A stretch of DNA of 64,000 bases from Chryseobacterium formosense (GTDB lineage: Bacteria > Bacteroidota > Bacteroidia > Flavobacteriales > Weeksellaceae), in NCBI RefSeq assembly GCF_900116415.1, contig NZ_FPAP01000001.1, positions 806,001 to 870,000 on the forward strand, read 5' to 3'. Position 1 is the stretch's first letter, and every line of letters starts with the position of its first letter. Below the pieces are notes generated by a model. That model ran no database searches. It saw only the letters and a list, made by a program, of their open reading frames with translations, and was not told the origin of the DNA. The position numbers were made by a program, and so were the translations under genes. Positions 17,033-25,988 of this stretch are shown piece after piece.

Positions 17033-19765
17033 TTATTTTATTTCCAAATCCACAGAATTCAATCTCAATGAATTTAAAATCACCGACAGAGAGCTGAAGC
17101 TCATTGCAGCCGCTGCAATCATTGGTGATAAAAGAATACCAAAAAACGCATACAACAATCCTGCCGCAATCGGAATTCCCAAGACATTGTATATAAATGC
17201 AAAGAATAGATTTTCTTTGATGTTTCTCAATAATTTTTCACTTAAAATTTTTGCTTTTGCAATTCCTAAAATGTCTCCTTTTAGTAACGTGATTTCTGCC
17301 GTTTCAATGGCGACATCGGTTCCTGTTCCCATTGCAATACCAATGTTTGCCTGTGCAAGAGCGGGAGAATCGTTGATTCCGTCACCGGTCATAGCTACAA
17401 TTTTTCCTTGCTGTTGAAGCTTTTTAACTTCATTTAATTTGTCTTCAGGAAGACAGTTGGCTTTGAAATGCTTGATGCCCAGTTCATCTGCAACAGCTTT
17501 TGCAGTATTTTCGTTGTCTCCGGTCATCATGATGACATCAATTCCTTCATTTAATAAATGCTGGACAGCTTTTTTCGAACTCTCCTTGATTTTATCGGTA
17601 AAACTTAGAAATCCTAAAACCTCATTTTCCTGAGCGATGTATGAAATAGTGTGAGCTTTCAACTGTATTTCTGTAGCTTTTAGTTTTAAATCTTCAGGAA
17701 TCTGAATTTTATAGGTAACTAAAAGATTTTCATTTCCTAAATACACCTTTTTTCCATCAACAATTCCTTTTACGCCTTTTCCTGAAATGTTTTCAAACTT
17801 TTCGACTTTTTCAGCAGATATATTTTGGTATTTTGCTTTTTGAATAACGGCACTCGACAAGGGATGCTCTGAGTTTTGGTTCAATGAATAGGCTAATTTT
17901 AAAATTAAATCCTGATCAGATTGATTGATGGTTTGAATGTATTCCAAAGACGGCTTCCCTTCGGTTAAAGTTCCTGTTTTATCGGTGATTAAAACATTTA
18001 CTTGATTCATCAATTCAAGGGCTTCAGCATTTTTAATCAGAATTCCGTTTTTAGCACCTTTACCGATTCCAACCATCAAAGACATTGGGGTTGCCAAACC
18101 TAAAGCACATGGACAGGCAACAATTAAAACTGCAACCGCATTTACGAAAGCAAACAAGGTTTTCTGACCTTCAGGACCAAGAATCTGCCATAGAATAAAC
18201 GTAATTACCGCAATAAAAATAACAGCCGGAACAAAAACTTTTGCCACTTTATCGGTCAGTTTCTGAATAGGAGCACGACTTCTGCTTGCATCGTTTACCA
18301 TTTTAATAATCTTGGAAAGCAAAGTTTTATCACCCACTTTTTCAGCTTTCATGATGAAAACCTGATTTCCATTGATTGTTCCGGAAGTTACCTGGTCGTC
18401 AATATTTTTTTCAACAGGAATGGGTTCACCGGTAATCATGCTTTCATCAACGACAGAATTTCCTTCAATAATTTTTCCGTCAACAGGAATTTTTTCGCCT
18501 GGTTTTACTTTTAATAAATCTCCAATTTTCACTTCGGAAAGCGGAACTTTTTTTTCTTCATTATTAACCATTAAATTGGCTTCATCAGGAGAAAGATTCA
18601 TCAGTTCTTTAATGGCATTTCCTGTTTTTTTGTGAGCTAAAGCTTCCATTAACTGACCTAGAATAACCAAAGTCATAATCACACAAACGGCTTCAAAATA
18701 AAGTGGAATTTCATGATTGTGTCCCCGGATTTCATGTGGAAGCAAATCGGGAAAAGCCAAAGCAATAACACTGAAAATAAATGCTGCAGCTACGCCCAAA
18801 GCAATTAGGCTAAACATATTTAAGTTCCAGGTTTTAAATGAAACCCAGCCTCTTTTCATCAAAAACCATCCGGAATAGAATAAAATAGGAAGCGTAAGAA
18901 TTAATTCGAAAATACCCTGAGTATGATGTGAGAATGGAAAATCAATAAACATTCCGCCCATTGACAAGATAAAAACCGGAATTGTAAAAGCTAAAGAAAT
19001 AATGAATTTTCTTTTTAAAATATGATAGGTGTCATCAGTTTCTTCTTCACCTTTTTCGGGATATTTTACCAAATCCATACCGCAAACAGGGCAACCAACG
19101 TTACTGTCATACGTTTTGTCTCCCTCACAAAACATCGGGCAATAGTATCTTCCCGCCTTATCATCGGTGACTTTCGGCGCCTCTTGTTGATGATTGTGAT
19201 GATGGGAATGTGACCCAGAATTTTTAACCAAATCCTCTGTTATTTCTTCCAAATGCATATGACAGACCGGGCAATCTGTTTTTTCGTTATACACTTTGTC
19301 GTCTTCACAAAACATAGGACAGTAATATTTTCCGATATTGTCTTTAAAGTTTTCGGGAAGGTTGGTAGAAGAATAAGTTGGCTTATAATTCGGATCTTTT
19401 GCTAATTTTTCCTCGATCGGAACCAAGAACATATTACAGGTTGGACATCTTTTTCCCTGCTGGAAATACACTTTATCACCTTCACATTCCATCGGACAAT
19501 AATAAACCGAGGAAGGAGAAACGCGATCCTGTGGTTTTACAAAAGTATGATCAGCTTTTTTAAGATCTTCAAGCTTGTAATTTCCAATCTCAGAAAGTGA
19601 TTGATTGATTTTCGTTAAATTAATCTCTTTATCTGAATGAATTTCAACGGTGCTGTTTTCAAGGTTGACATTGGCGGAAATTCCATCTAAACTATTCAGT
19701 TTTTCTGAAATTTTTTTCTGACAACCTGAACAGGTCATTCCTAAAACTTTATATTGATTGTGCAT
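17033..19765 (-). CDS. copA: Copper-type heavy-metal P1B ATPase with HMA and three HMBD modules
   Basis: This 910-residue exporter pumps Cu+ (possibly Ag+) out of the cytoplasm. Domains in order: an HMA domain with [10 protein letters not shown] (about 10-70); three repeats of a short zinc-ribbon-like heavy-metal-binding module with YYCPM-x-C and CPxCxM (about 90-120, 150-180, 212-240); a His-rich linker SHSHHHNH; eight membrane helices with CPC in [14 protein letters not shown]; the phosphorylation site DKTGTLTEG; and [15 protein letters not shown]. The ATG at 19765 gives the normal HMA start and lies after an AAATTTG box. Three HMBD copies is more than usual. The adjacent AraC-type gene is a likely partner. 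Confidence 0.93.
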   Translation of the reverse strand: MHNQYKVLGMTCSGCQKKISEKLNSLDGISANVNLENSTVEIHSDKEINLTKINQSLSEIGNYKLEDLKKADHTFVKPQDRVSPSSVYYCPMECEGDKVYFQQGKRCPTCNMFLVPIEEKLAKDPNYKPTYSSTNLPENFKDNIGKYYCPMFCEDDKVYNEKTDCPVCHMHLEEITEDLVKNSGSHSHHHNHQQEAPKVTDDKAGRYYCPMFCEGDKTYDSNVGCPVCGMDLVKYPEKGEEETDDTYHILKRKFIISLAFTIPVFILSMGGMFIDFPFSHHTQGIFELILTLPILFYSGWFLMKRGWVSFKTWNLNMFSLIALGVAAAFIFSVIALAFPDLLPHEIRGHNHEIPLYFEAVCVIMTLVILGQLMEALAHKKTGNAIKELMNLSPDEANLMVNNEEKKVPLSEVKIGDLLKVKPGEKIPVDGKIIEGNSVVDESMITGEPIPVEKNIDDQVTSGTINGNQVFIMKAEKVGDKTLLSKIIKMVNDASRSRAPIQKLTDKVAKVFVPAVIFIAVITFILWQILGPEGQKTLFAFVNAVAVLIVACPCALGLATPMSLMVGIGKGAKNGILIKNAEALELMNQVNVLITDKTGTLTEGKPSLEYIQTINQSDQDLILKLAYSLNQNSEHPLSSAVIQKAKYQNISAEKVEKFENISGKGVKGIVDGKKVYLGNENLLVTYKIQIPEDLKLKATEIQLKAHTISYIAQENEVLGFLSFTDKIKESSKKAVQHLLNEGIDVIMMTGDNENTAKAVADELGIKHFKANCLPEDKLNEVKKLQQQGKIVAMTGDGINDSPALAQANIGIAMGTGTDVAIETAEITLLKGDILGIAKAKILSEKLLRNIKENLFFAFIYNVLGIPIAAGLLYAFFGILLSPMIAAAAMSFSSLSVILNSLRLNSVDLEIK

Positions 19766-19849
19766 GATTCTAAATTTATATGACAAATTTCCGAAAAGGA
19801 TTTTGTACGCTGTTATAAATTTAAGGATAATGTTTACAATATTGTGGAG

Positions 19850-19959
19850 GTTGTTGGGTTGGGGAAGTGGGTGATTTGGAGTGTTTTAGGGTCACTAAAA
19901 TTGGATTTGTGAATGTGTTATTTTACGCTACAACTCTCAAACACTCAAACACTCAAACT
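19850..19959. repeat. Dispersed palindromic repeat, family D, copy 1
   Basis: The left part has GGAGTGTTTTAGGG and GTGTTATT. The right part has ACTCTCAAACACTCAAACAC. The right part's reverse complement resembles the left part. The same pieces occur at 52649-52749. The last codons and stop of the AraC-type gene lie in this repeat. Confidence 0.5.
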
Positions 19960-20513
19960 TTATCAAGAGGTTTTCTGGTGTGAACTTTCAGTTTTTTAAA
20001 TTCGGTAGGAGTGAAACCTGTAATCGTTCGGAACTGTGATGATAAATGCTGAACACTTTTATAGCCTAATTTTCCGGCGATTTCCGTCAGATTAAATTCA
20101 TTATAAAGCAGTAGTTCTTTCACTTTTTCAATTTTTTGAAGAATGTAAAACTGTTCTACTGTGATATTTTCGTTTTGCGAAAAGGTTTTCGAAAGCGCAC
20201 TGTAATCTTTGTGTAATTCGGAACTTAGAAATTTTGACAAAAGAAAATTTTCGTCAATATCGAGCTTCCCGATTTTAATAATAATAAGATTTTTGATTTT
20301 ATCAACCAATTGATGGGCAGTATCTTTTATTCTTTCAAAGCCTGTTTCCAAAAGGCGATTTTCAATAAGCTGAATGGTTTTTTTTGAAATTTCAGATTCG
20401 GTTTCTACTTCGCCAAGATTAATGGAGTTTATCTTAATATTAAATTCATCAAAAATATTTGAAACAGCAGAAATACATCTTGCGCAAACCATATTTTTTA
20501 TGAAAATCTTCAT
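19953..20513 (-). CDS. HMA-like/AraC fusion regulator, probable metal-responsive
   Basis: This 186-residue protein starts with MKIFIKNMVCARCISAVSN, a CxxC motif at the position where HMA metal-binding domains carry it, followed by an HMA-length domain (about 1-65). The C-terminal half (about 85-178) is an AraC-type helix-turn-helix pair with FNLTEIAGKLGYKSVQHLSS and FRTITGFTPTEFKKLK. I infer a one-component copper sensor acting on the neighbouring ATPase gene. This is inference: no metal data exist. It overlaps the thioesterase gene by ATGA, so the two are translationally coupled. Its stop codon lies inside a family D repeat. Confidence 0.8.
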   Translation of the reverse strand: MKIFIKNMVCARCISAVSNIFDEFNIKINSINLGEVETESEISKKTIQLIENRLLETGFERIKDTAHQLVDKIKNLIIIKIGKLDIDENFLLSKFLSSELHKDYSALSKTFSQNENITVEQFYILQKIEKVKELLLYNEFNLTEIAGKLGYKSVQHLSSQFRTITGFTPTEFKKLKVHTRKPLDKV

Positions 20514-20911
20514 AGCTCATCTTTAGGTTTAAGCCTGTCTTTCACAAATTCAACCTGAGTTTTTCCGTGTGGAGCAGGATTTCCGTCTTCATCAAGATTT
20601 ACCATTACAATTCTGTCGACAGTAATAATCGTCTGATGCGTCATTTTATTTCGAACCTGACAAGCGAGAGTAAGTGACGTAGAACCGAATTTTGTCACTT
20701 CAATTCCGATTTCGATAATGTCGCCCTGTTTTGCTGAGCTTACAAAGTTGATTTCTGATATAAATTTGGTAACGATTTTTTTATTTTCAAGCTGAATAAC
20801 AGCGTATAAAGCAGCTTCTTCATCAATCCATTGTAAAAGACGGCCTCCGAAAAGTGATTGATTAGGATTTAAGTCTTCCGGTTTTACCCATTTTCTTGTA
20901 TGATAATTCAT
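20510..20911 (-). CDS. Acyl-CoA thioesterase, hotdog fold
   Basis: This 133-residue protein has a single hotdog domain of the YciA/BACH type. Visible features are VKPEDLNPNQSLFGGRLLQW, then IDEEAALYA with the catalytic acidic residue, FISEINFVSSAKQGDIIEIG and FGSTSLTLACQVRNK. It hydrolyses acyl-CoA esters in the cytoplasm; chain-length preference is unknown. The start at 20911 is chosen because a TAAATTTG box lies at 20933-20940, which overlaps the longer in-frame start. It is the first gene of an operon with the metal-type AraC regulator, an odd pairing. Confidence 0.9.
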   Translation of the reverse strand: MNYHTRKWVKPEDLNPNQSLFGGRLLQWIDEEAALYAVIQLENKKIVTKFISEINFVSSAKQGDIIEIGIEVTKFGSTSLTLACQVRNKMTHQTIITVDRIVMVNLDEDGNPAPHGKTQVEFVKDRLKPKDEL

Positions 20912-20932
20912 GTTTTGTACTATTTTCCAATA

Positions 20933-20940
20933 CAAATTTA
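20933..20940 (-). promoter_or_regulatory. -7 box TAAATTTG for thioesterase/AraC operon
   Basis: An exact TAnnTTTG match on the minus strand 21 nt upstream of the ATG at 20911. It supports that start over the codon at 20935. Confidence 0.5.
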
Positions 20941-21083
20941 GCTTTTTAAAATAATCTTTTCAAACAGTTGGCCATTAAAAAATTAGTGATAGTTTAACAT
21001 TTATGTTAATAATTTTGAAATGGTTTTAATTAAATCATTAAAAAGTTTTGATTTGAAATTTTTAATTGTATCTTGCACCTGTT

Positions 21084-21091
21084 TATATTTG
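21084..21091 (+). promoter_or_regulatory. -7 box TATATTTG for the RRM gene
   Basis: An exact TAnnTTTG match 80 nt upstream of the ATG at 21171. It predicts a 5' leader of about 70 nt rich in A/T, long for this genome and typical of cold-shock-type RNA-binding protein genes. Confidence 0.5.
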
Positions 21092-21170
21092 GAATCAATA
21101 TCATGTTCATTTATTATGTTGCTTTTCTTTTATATACCAAACTTATATTAATTATTTAATTTTTTTTAAA

Positions 21171-21542
21171 ATGAACATTTTTGTTTCAAACATCAATTAC
21201 GCAACTAAAGAATATGAGTTGCACGACTTATTTGCAGAATTTGGCGATGTAGCATCAGCTAAAATTGTAACAGACAGAGAAACGGGCCGTTCTAGAGGTT
21301 TTGGTTTCATCGAAATGGGAGACGAAGAAGGACAACAAGCTGTTGAAGCACTTAACCAAAAAGAATTCAACGGTAAAATTCTTAACGTATCTGAGGCTAA
21401 GCCAAGAGAAGAAAAACCAAGAAGAAGTTTTGATAATAACAGAAGCGGTGGTGGAAGTTATGGTAACAACCGTGGTGGAAACGGTGGTGGTTACGGTAAC
21501 AACAACCGTGGAGGAAATAACGGCGGTGGAAATCGTTGGTAA
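21171..21542 (+). CDS. RRM-domain RNA-binding protein with Gly/Asn/Arg-rich tail
   Basis: This 123-residue protein has one RNA recognition motif (residues 1-80): RNP2 IFVSNINYA and RNP1 RGFGFIEM. The tail (about 85-123) consists of Gly, Asn and Arg repeats such as GGYGNNNRGGNNGGG. This architecture matches bacterial cold-inducible RNA-binding proteins found in cyanobacteria and Bacteroidota. The ATG at 21171 starts exactly at the first RRM strand; the open frame reaches further upstream without homology. A perfect hairpin terminator follows 8 nt after the stop. Confidence 0.93.
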   Translation: MNIFVSNINYATKEYELHDLFAEFGDVASAKIVTDRETGRSRGFGFIEMGDEEGQQAVEALNQKEFNGKILNVSEAKPREEKPRRSFDNNRSGGGSYGNNRGGNGGGYGNNNRGGNNGGGNRW

Positions 21543-21550
21543 AAAAATGA

Positions 21551-21575
21551 AGCGGCTTTTAAGCCGCTTTTTTTA
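21551..21575 (+). terminator. Intrinsic terminator after the RRM gene
   Basis: AAGCGGCTT (21551-21559) pairs with AAGCCGCTT (21562-21570), followed directly by a T run to 21575. Confidence 0.92.
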
Positions 21576-21633
21576 TGTCTTTATTTTTGAAATTGATGAG
21601 CTCTGAAGATTTTAGATTTTATTTCTCTAAAAA

Positions 21634-22107
21634 CTAATTCTCACTCTTTTTCTTCTTCTTTTTCTTATCCTTTCCTTTTTTATCTTTCTTAGGATTTAGA
21701 ATTTCTTCAGCATATTCTAGCTTCGGTTCTTTAGTCTTCACAGGTTTCATCTCGATTTTCAGGTCGAAATAAGACTGAAGATCTTTTTGTGAGATTAAAT
21801 TTTCATTAAACAAAAATTCCAAAATCTCTTTTCCTGAATTATTGAAAAACTGCTGTGAAAGTTCTTTCAGTAAAAACTTTTTGTATTCTTCAAAAGGCAC
21901 AATGACAGAATATTTGAAAATTCTTCCTTCTTTTTCTGTAGATAAATAACCTTTCTCAACCAATATTTTTAAATAGGTTGATACGGTATTTTGATGGGGT
22001 TTCGGTTCCGGATGTTGTTCCATCACATCTTTTAAATAAAAGTTTTCCAGCTTCCAAAACAATTTCATTAGGTTTTCTTCGGCAGAAGTAAGATGATTTA
22101 TTTTCAT
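21634..22107 (-). CDS. BlaI/MecI/CopY family repressor, lysine-rich tail
   Basis: This 157-residue protein carries a BlaI-type winged helix (1-80): LTSAEENLMKLFWKLENFYL, then HQNTVSTYLKILVEKGYLST and a wing EGRIFKYSVIV. BlaI proteins are dimeric repressors normally inactivated by a BlaR1-type membrane protease. No such gene is adjacent. The last 20 residues are almost entirely Lys/Asp/Gly with a run of seven lysines, which could be disordered or bind nucleic acid. The regulated genes are unknown. It is co-directional with the PAP2-like gene 40 nt upstream and may form an operon with it. Confidence 0.87.
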   Translation of the reverse strand: MKINHLTSAEENLMKLFWKLENFYLKDVMEQHPEPKPHQNTVSTYLKILVEKGYLSTEKEGRIFKYSVIVPFEEYKKFLLKELSQQFFNNSGKEILEFLFNENLISQKDLQSYFDLKIEMKPVKTKEPKLEYAEEILNPKKDKKGKDKKKKKKKSEN

Positions 22108-22147
22108 ATTTGAATTTAAATTTTATAAATAAAAAGTAACGCATTTT

Positions 22148-22795
22148 TTACTTAATAGTAGTCTCCACAGGAATAACCTCAGTGGGTATATCGTTACGCT
22201 GATACTTATTGTTGCAATAAAGATAAATAAAAGATATTAAAAAAGCGATTCCGGCTCCCATAAATACCTCTTTTATGGTGTGTCTTTTTAAAATCACTCT
22301 CGTAATTCCCACTAAAATTGCAATTGCAAGCCAAACAAAACCTATTTTTATGTCAAAAGCAAAAAATAAAGCTGCCACAAAAACATTAAATGCTGTGTGC
22401 ATCGAGCTTTTAATATATAAATTACTAAACTGCAAAGCGAATAGAAGAATCAGAATAAACAGCATTACAAAATCTATGAAACCGTGTTTGATATAATTAA
22501 ATAGTAAATATGAAATAATACAGACCGCTATGAAAATATATAGTGTTTTCCTCTGAACTCTGTTGGAAACATCCATATTGGTATATCGTCCCGTTTTTAC
22601 ATTCCAGACAATCCAAATAATGATAGGAAGAATGGTGATCAAAAGAATCGGCAAAAAATGAGTAATTGCATCTTTTAAAGTATAATTCTGAATACTGAAA
22701 TACACGAAATAAATAAACAGAGAAACTAATGGATTAAAAAAATCTGAGATAATTCTTGAGATAATATGCAGTAACGAGGTCTTTTTTTCTTCCAT
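22148..22795 (-). CDS. PAP2-like integral membrane protein
   Basis: This 215-residue protein has about six membrane helices. Traces of the PAP2 phosphatase signature are present: KSSMHTAFN, corresponding to the PSGH motif, and TRVILKRHTIKEVFMG, corresponding to SR-x5-H-x3-D. The final acidic residue is Glu instead of Asp, and the first motif is degenerate. It may be a lipid phosphatase or an inactive relative. Its neighbour is a BlaI-type repressor. The gene is divergent from pdhA. Confidence 0.72.
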   Translation of the reverse strand: MEEKKTSLLHIISRIISDFFNPLVSLFIYFVYFSIQNYTLKDAITHFLPILLITILPIIIWIVWNVKTGRYTNMDVSNRVQRKTLYIFIAVCIISYLLFNYIKHGFIDFVMLFILILLFALQFSNLYIKSSMHTAFNVFVAALFFAFDIKIGFVWLAIAILVGITRVILKRHTIKEVFMGAGIAFLISFIYLYCNNKYQRNDIPTEVIPVETTIK

Positions 22796-22875
22796 AAATT
22801 AGTTTGAAATGTAAATATAACATTATAAGTAAAAAAACTATTGCTGCGCATATAATAAAAACGAAGTTTTTTTTA

Positions 22876-22883
22876 TATTTTTG
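22876..22883 (+). promoter_or_regulatory. -7 box TATTTTTG for pdhA
   Basis: An exact TAnnTTTG match 38 nt upstream of the pdhA ATG, in the divergent spacer from the PAP2-like gene. Confidence 0.45.
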
Positions 22884-22921
22884 CTCAACTATTTCATAAT
22901 AAATAAGCAAGAAGCTCGCAC

Positions 22922-23923
22922 ATGAAAGAATTTTCTAAAGAGGTATACCTGAAGTGGTATGAAGATATGACAATGTGGAGAAGGTTTGAAGACAAATGCC
23001 GTTCTCTTTATCTAAAACAAAAAATCAGAGGTTTTTTACATTTGTACAACGGCCAGGAAGCTATTCCTGCTGGTTTTACGCATGCAATGGATTTAACAAA
23101 AGACAGTATGATTACTGCATACAGATGTCACATTCATCCAATGGCGATGGGGGTAGATCCTAAAAGAATCATGGCTGAACTTTGTGGTAAAGCGACAGGT
23201 ACATCCGGAGGTATGGGTGGATCTATGCACATTTTCAGCAAAGAACACCGTTTCTACGGAGGTCATGGTATTGTTGGAGGACAAATTCCATTGGGAGCAG
23301 GTATTGCTTTCGCAGATAAATATTTTGACAGAAAAGCAGTAAATATTTGTTTCTTCGGAGACGGTGCTGCAAGACAAGGTTCTCTTCACGAAACTTTCAA
23401 CATGGCAATGAACTGGAAGCTTCCTGTAATCTTTGTGGTTGAAAACAATCAGTACGCAATGGGAACTTCTGTAAAAAGAACAGCTAACCACGAAGATATT
23501 TACAAACTAGGTTTAGGCTACGAAATGCCTTGTCTTGCAGTAGATGCAATGGATCCTGAGAAAGTAGCTGAAGCTGCTTACGAAGCTATTGAAAGAGCAA
23601 GAAGAGGAGATGGACCTACTTTCATTGAAGCTAGAACTTACCGTTTTAGAGGTCACTCAATGTCTGATGCTGAACCGTACAGATCTAAAGAAGAGGTTTC
23701 AATTGCTAAAAACGATGATCCGATTGAATTGATCAAAGCAAGAATTTTGGCTAATAATTGGGCAACTGAAGAAGAATTGGAAGCTGCTGATAACAAATCG
23801 AGAGATTTCGTAGAAGAATGTATCGAGTTTATGGAAAATTCTCCATATCCGGATGCTGAAAAAGTTTACGAATACGTTTACGCTCAGGAAGATTATCCAT
23901 TCTTAGATAAATTAGAAAACTAA
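22922..23923 (+). CDS. pdhA: Pyruvate dehydrogenase E1 component, alpha subunit
   Basis: This 333-residue thiamine-diphosphate enzyme decarboxylates pyruvate and hands the acetyl group to E2. Signatures: GFLHLYNGQEAIPAGF, SMITAYRCHIHPMAMG, GGMGGSMHIFS, the thiamine motif GDGAARQGSLHE...NN (around 138-168) and the phosphorylation-loop-like RFRGHSMSDAEPYR. The length fits the alpha subunit of the heterotetrameric type. The beta subunit gene is not adjacent and must be elsewhere. It is followed after 89 nt by the E2 gene, and is probably co-transcribed with it. Confidence 0.95.
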   Translation: MKEFSKEVYLKWYEDMTMWRRFEDKCRSLYLKQKIRGFLHLYNGQEAIPAGFTHAMDLTKDSMITAYRCHIHPMAMGVDPKRIMAELCGKATGTSGGMGGSMHIFSKEHRFYGGHGIVGGQIPLGAGIAFADKYFDRKAVNICFFGDGAARQGSLHETFNMAMNWKLPVIFVVENNQYAMGTSVKRTANHEDIYKLGLGYEMPCLAVDAMDPEKVAEAAYEAIERARRGDGPTFIEARTYRFRGHSMSDAEPYRSKEEVSIAKNDDPIELIKARILANNWATEEELEAADNKSRDFVEECIEFMENSPYPDAEKVYEYVYAQEDYPFLDKLEN

Positions 23924-23970
23924 AAAATAATAATTAATAATTAATTTGGCATTTGAATTTGAGTTTCCCT

Positions 23971-24002
23971 AATCTCAAATCTCGAATCTCAAATCTCAAA
24001 TC
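23971..24002. repeat. Short direct repeats (AATCTCA units)
   Basis: Four to five tandem copies of a 7-nt unit (A)ATCTCAA/ATCTCGA occupy the pdhA-pdhC spacer just before the true pdhC ATG. They are inside the upstream extension of the frame and argue that the extension is not translated. Confidence 0.55.
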
Positions 24003-24012
24003 AATATATATT

Positions 24013-25620
24013 ATGGCAGAAGTGATTACAATGCCACGTCTTTCCGATACAATGACGGAAGGAAAAGTGGCTAAATGGCATAAAAAAGTAGGAGATAAGG
24101 TAAAAGAAGGAGATATTTTAGCCGAAATCGAAACTGATAAAGCAGTACAGGATTTTGAATCTGAAGTTGAAGGAACACTTTTATATGTTGGCGTTGAAGA
24201 AGGTTCAGCTGCTGCAGTAGATTTAGTTTTGGCGATTATCGGAAATGAAGGAGAAGATATTTCAGGATTAACAGGCGGAGCAGCTGCTCCGAGTGCTGCT
24301 TCTGAAGACAAAAAAGAAGAACCAAAAGCAGAATCAAATGATACTGCAGCTGAAGAAACTTCTGCGGAAGTTCCGGCTGGAGTAGAAGTGATTACAATGC
24401 CTCGTCTTTCTGATACAATGACGGAAGGTAAAGTTGCTAAATGGCATAAAAATGTTGGTGATACGGTAAAAGAAGGTGATCTTCTTGCTGAAATCGAAAC
24501 CGACAAAGCTGTTCAGGACTTTGAATCTGAATTTAATGGAATTTTATTAAAGCAAGGTGTTGAAGAAGGCGGAGCTGCCCCTGTAGATACCGTTTTGGCA
24601 ATTATCGGACCTGAAGGAACTGATGTTTCTGCGGTTGGTGCTCCAAAAGCTGCTGCTAAATCTTCTGACAAGCCCGCTGAACAAAAATCTGAAGCTAAAA
24701 CAGAAGAGAAAGCGGCTCCGGCAGCAAATACTTCATCTTCAGACAGAGTTGCAATTTCTCCATTAGCTAAAAAAATGGCTCAGGATAAAGGCGTTGATAT
24801 TAATTCTGTACAAGGTTCAGGAGAAAACGGAAGAATCGTTAAAAAAGATATTGAAAATTATCAGCCTTCTGCAAAACCAGCATCTTCAGCTCCGGCTGCA
24901 AGTTCTGCTGCTGCTCAGGTTGCATTAAGTTTCGTTCAGGGAGAAGATACAGAATCTCAGAATTCCCAGGTAAGAAATATTATCGCTAAACGTCTTTCTG
25001 AAAGTAAATTCTCTGCGCCTCACTATTATCTGATGGTTGAAATCAACATGGATAAGGCGATTGAGGCTAGAAAAGAAATCAATTCATTACCTGATACTAA
25101 AATTTCTTTCAATGATATGATTATTAAGGCGACTGCTGTTGCTTTGAGAAAACACCCGCAGGTAAATTCAAGCTGGGCAGGTGATAAAATCATTCATAGA
25201 GGAAACATTAATATCGGTGTAGCGGTTGCAATTCCTGACGGATTGGTTGTTCCTGTGCTTAAGAATACAGATCAGATGAACTATACTCAGATTTCTGCTG
25301 CTGTAAAAGATATGGCTGGAAGAGCTAAATCTAAAGGTCTTAAAGCAAACGAAATGGAAGGTTCTACATTCTCAATTTCAAACTTGGGTATGTTCGGAAT
25401 TGAAACGTTCACAAGTATTATCAACCAACCAAACTCTGCAATCCTTTCTGTAGGTGCAATTATCGAGAAACCAATCGTTAAGAACGGACAAATCGTAGTT
25501 GGAAATATCATGAAGCTTTCATTAGCTTGTGACCACAGAGTGGTAGACGGAGCGACTGGAGCTCAGTTCTTACAAACTTTAAAAACGTATTTAGAAAGTC
25601 CTTTAACATTATTACTGTAA
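24013..25620 (+). CDS. pdhC: Pyruvate dehydrogenase E2, dihydrolipoamide acetyltransferase
   Basis: This 535-residue protein from the ATG at 24013 is the acetyl-transferring core of the pyruvate dehydrogenase complex. Domains: two lipoyl domains (about 1-78 and 124-200), each with VITMPRLSDTMTEGKVAKW and the lipoylated Lys in ETDKAVQDFE; Ala/Pro/Lys-rich linkers; a peripheral-subunit-binding domain (SPLAKKMAQDKGVDINSVQG, about 250); and the catalytic domain ending near the active site CDHRVVDGATGAQFL. The 20-codon upstream extension is built from 7-nt repeats and is not counted. A terminator hairpin follows. Confidence 0.95.
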   Translation: MAEVITMPRLSDTMTEGKVAKWHKKVGDKVKEGDILAEIETDKAVQDFESEVEGTLLYVGVEEGSAAAVDLVLAIIGNEGEDISGLTGGAAAPSAASEDKKEEPKAESNDTAAEETSAEVPAGVEVITMPRLSDTMTEGKVAKWHKNVGDTVKEGDLLAEIETDKAVQDFESEFNGILLKQGVEEGGAAPVDTVLAIIGPEGTDVSAVGAPKAAAKSSDKPAEQKSEAKTEEKAAPAANTSSSDRVAISPLAKKMAQDKGVDINSVQGSGENGRIVKKDIENYQPSAKPASSAPAASSAAAQVALSFVQGEDTESQNSQVRNIIAKRLSESKFSAPHYYLMVEINMDKAIEARKEINSLPDTKISFNDMIIKATAVALRKHPQVNSSWAGDKIIHRGNINIGVAVAIPDGLVVPVLKNTDQMNYTQISAAVKDMAGRAKSKGLKANEMEGSTFSISNLGMFGIETFTSIINQPNSAILSVGAIIEKPIVKNGQIVVGNIMKLSLACDHRVVDGATGAQFLQTLKTYLESPLTLLL

Positions 25621-25642
25621 CTTTTTGAAATATAAATAATTA

Positions 25643-25668
25643 AAGCCTCTCACTTCGAGAGGTTTTTT
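25643..25668 (+). terminator. Intrinsic terminator after pdhC
   Basis: CCTCTC (25646-25651) pairs with GAGAGG (25657-25662), followed by a T6 run. Confidence 0.85.
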
Positions 25669-25779
25669 GTGTTATTATGATCATAAAATCAAAAATTATT
25701 CAATAGAAAACTTTAAATATTGCCCGATTCGGTAAAAAGATATATTTTAGTAAAAAAATCTAAATGAAGAGAAATATAA

Positions 25780-25974
25780 AAGGCTTACCTTGATGATCGG
25801 GCTGATCCTAATAAAGGAATAAGAAATCTTTTAGCCAACGGCGGAACGGTTGAGTTCAAAGATGCTTCAGGCAATGTACAAGACTCCAATAAGATGATGA
25901 AAGATATAGAAAAAAGAAAAAAAGAAGCATATCTTAAGAACAACAATATCCTTGAATTAGATCTCATAAAATAA
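25780..25974 (+). pseudogene. Remnant 3' end of a GLPGLI family gene
   Basis: An open stretch of 64 codons ends in NNNILELDLIK and aligns across its length with the C-terminus of the intact downstream gene (NNNLLELDLLK). It also carries YLDDRADPNKGIRNL where the intact gene has FIDSRENPTKGMRQM. Upstream in this frame are stop codons at 25765 and 25777 and no start, signal peptide or GLPGLI motif. It is the decayed end of a tandem duplicate that has lost roughly the first 210 codons. Confidence 0.8.
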
Positions 25975-25988
25975 CTAAACCTTTTTGA

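Noticed and set aside
21634..22795. A beta-lactam sensing system (BlaI with BlaR1)
   Set aside because: The BlaI-like gene has no M56 peptidase or beta-lactamase neighbour. The adjacent membrane protein has PAP2-like motifs instead.
23093..23491. 132-codon antisense ORF inside pdhA
   Set aside because: It lies fully within a strongly conserved gene, has an unusual residue composition (Ser/Cys/His-rich) and no start signals. It is a shadow frame.
23953..24012. Upstream extension of pdhC
   Set aside because: It is composed of 7-nt direct repeats and begins with a non-ATG codon. The standard E2 start is the ATG at 24013.
23934..24506. 190-codon antisense ORF over the pdhC lipoyl domains
   Set aside because: It is a Ser/Ala-rich mirror of the repeated lipoyl domains. 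Codon periodicity belongs to pdhC.
25764..25793. Nine-codon ORF starting at 25764 whose last residues read GLP, next to the GLPGLI remnant
   Set aside because: It is in a different frame from the conserved remnant, which aligns with the family C-terminus rather than with the GLP motif. The match is probably chance.
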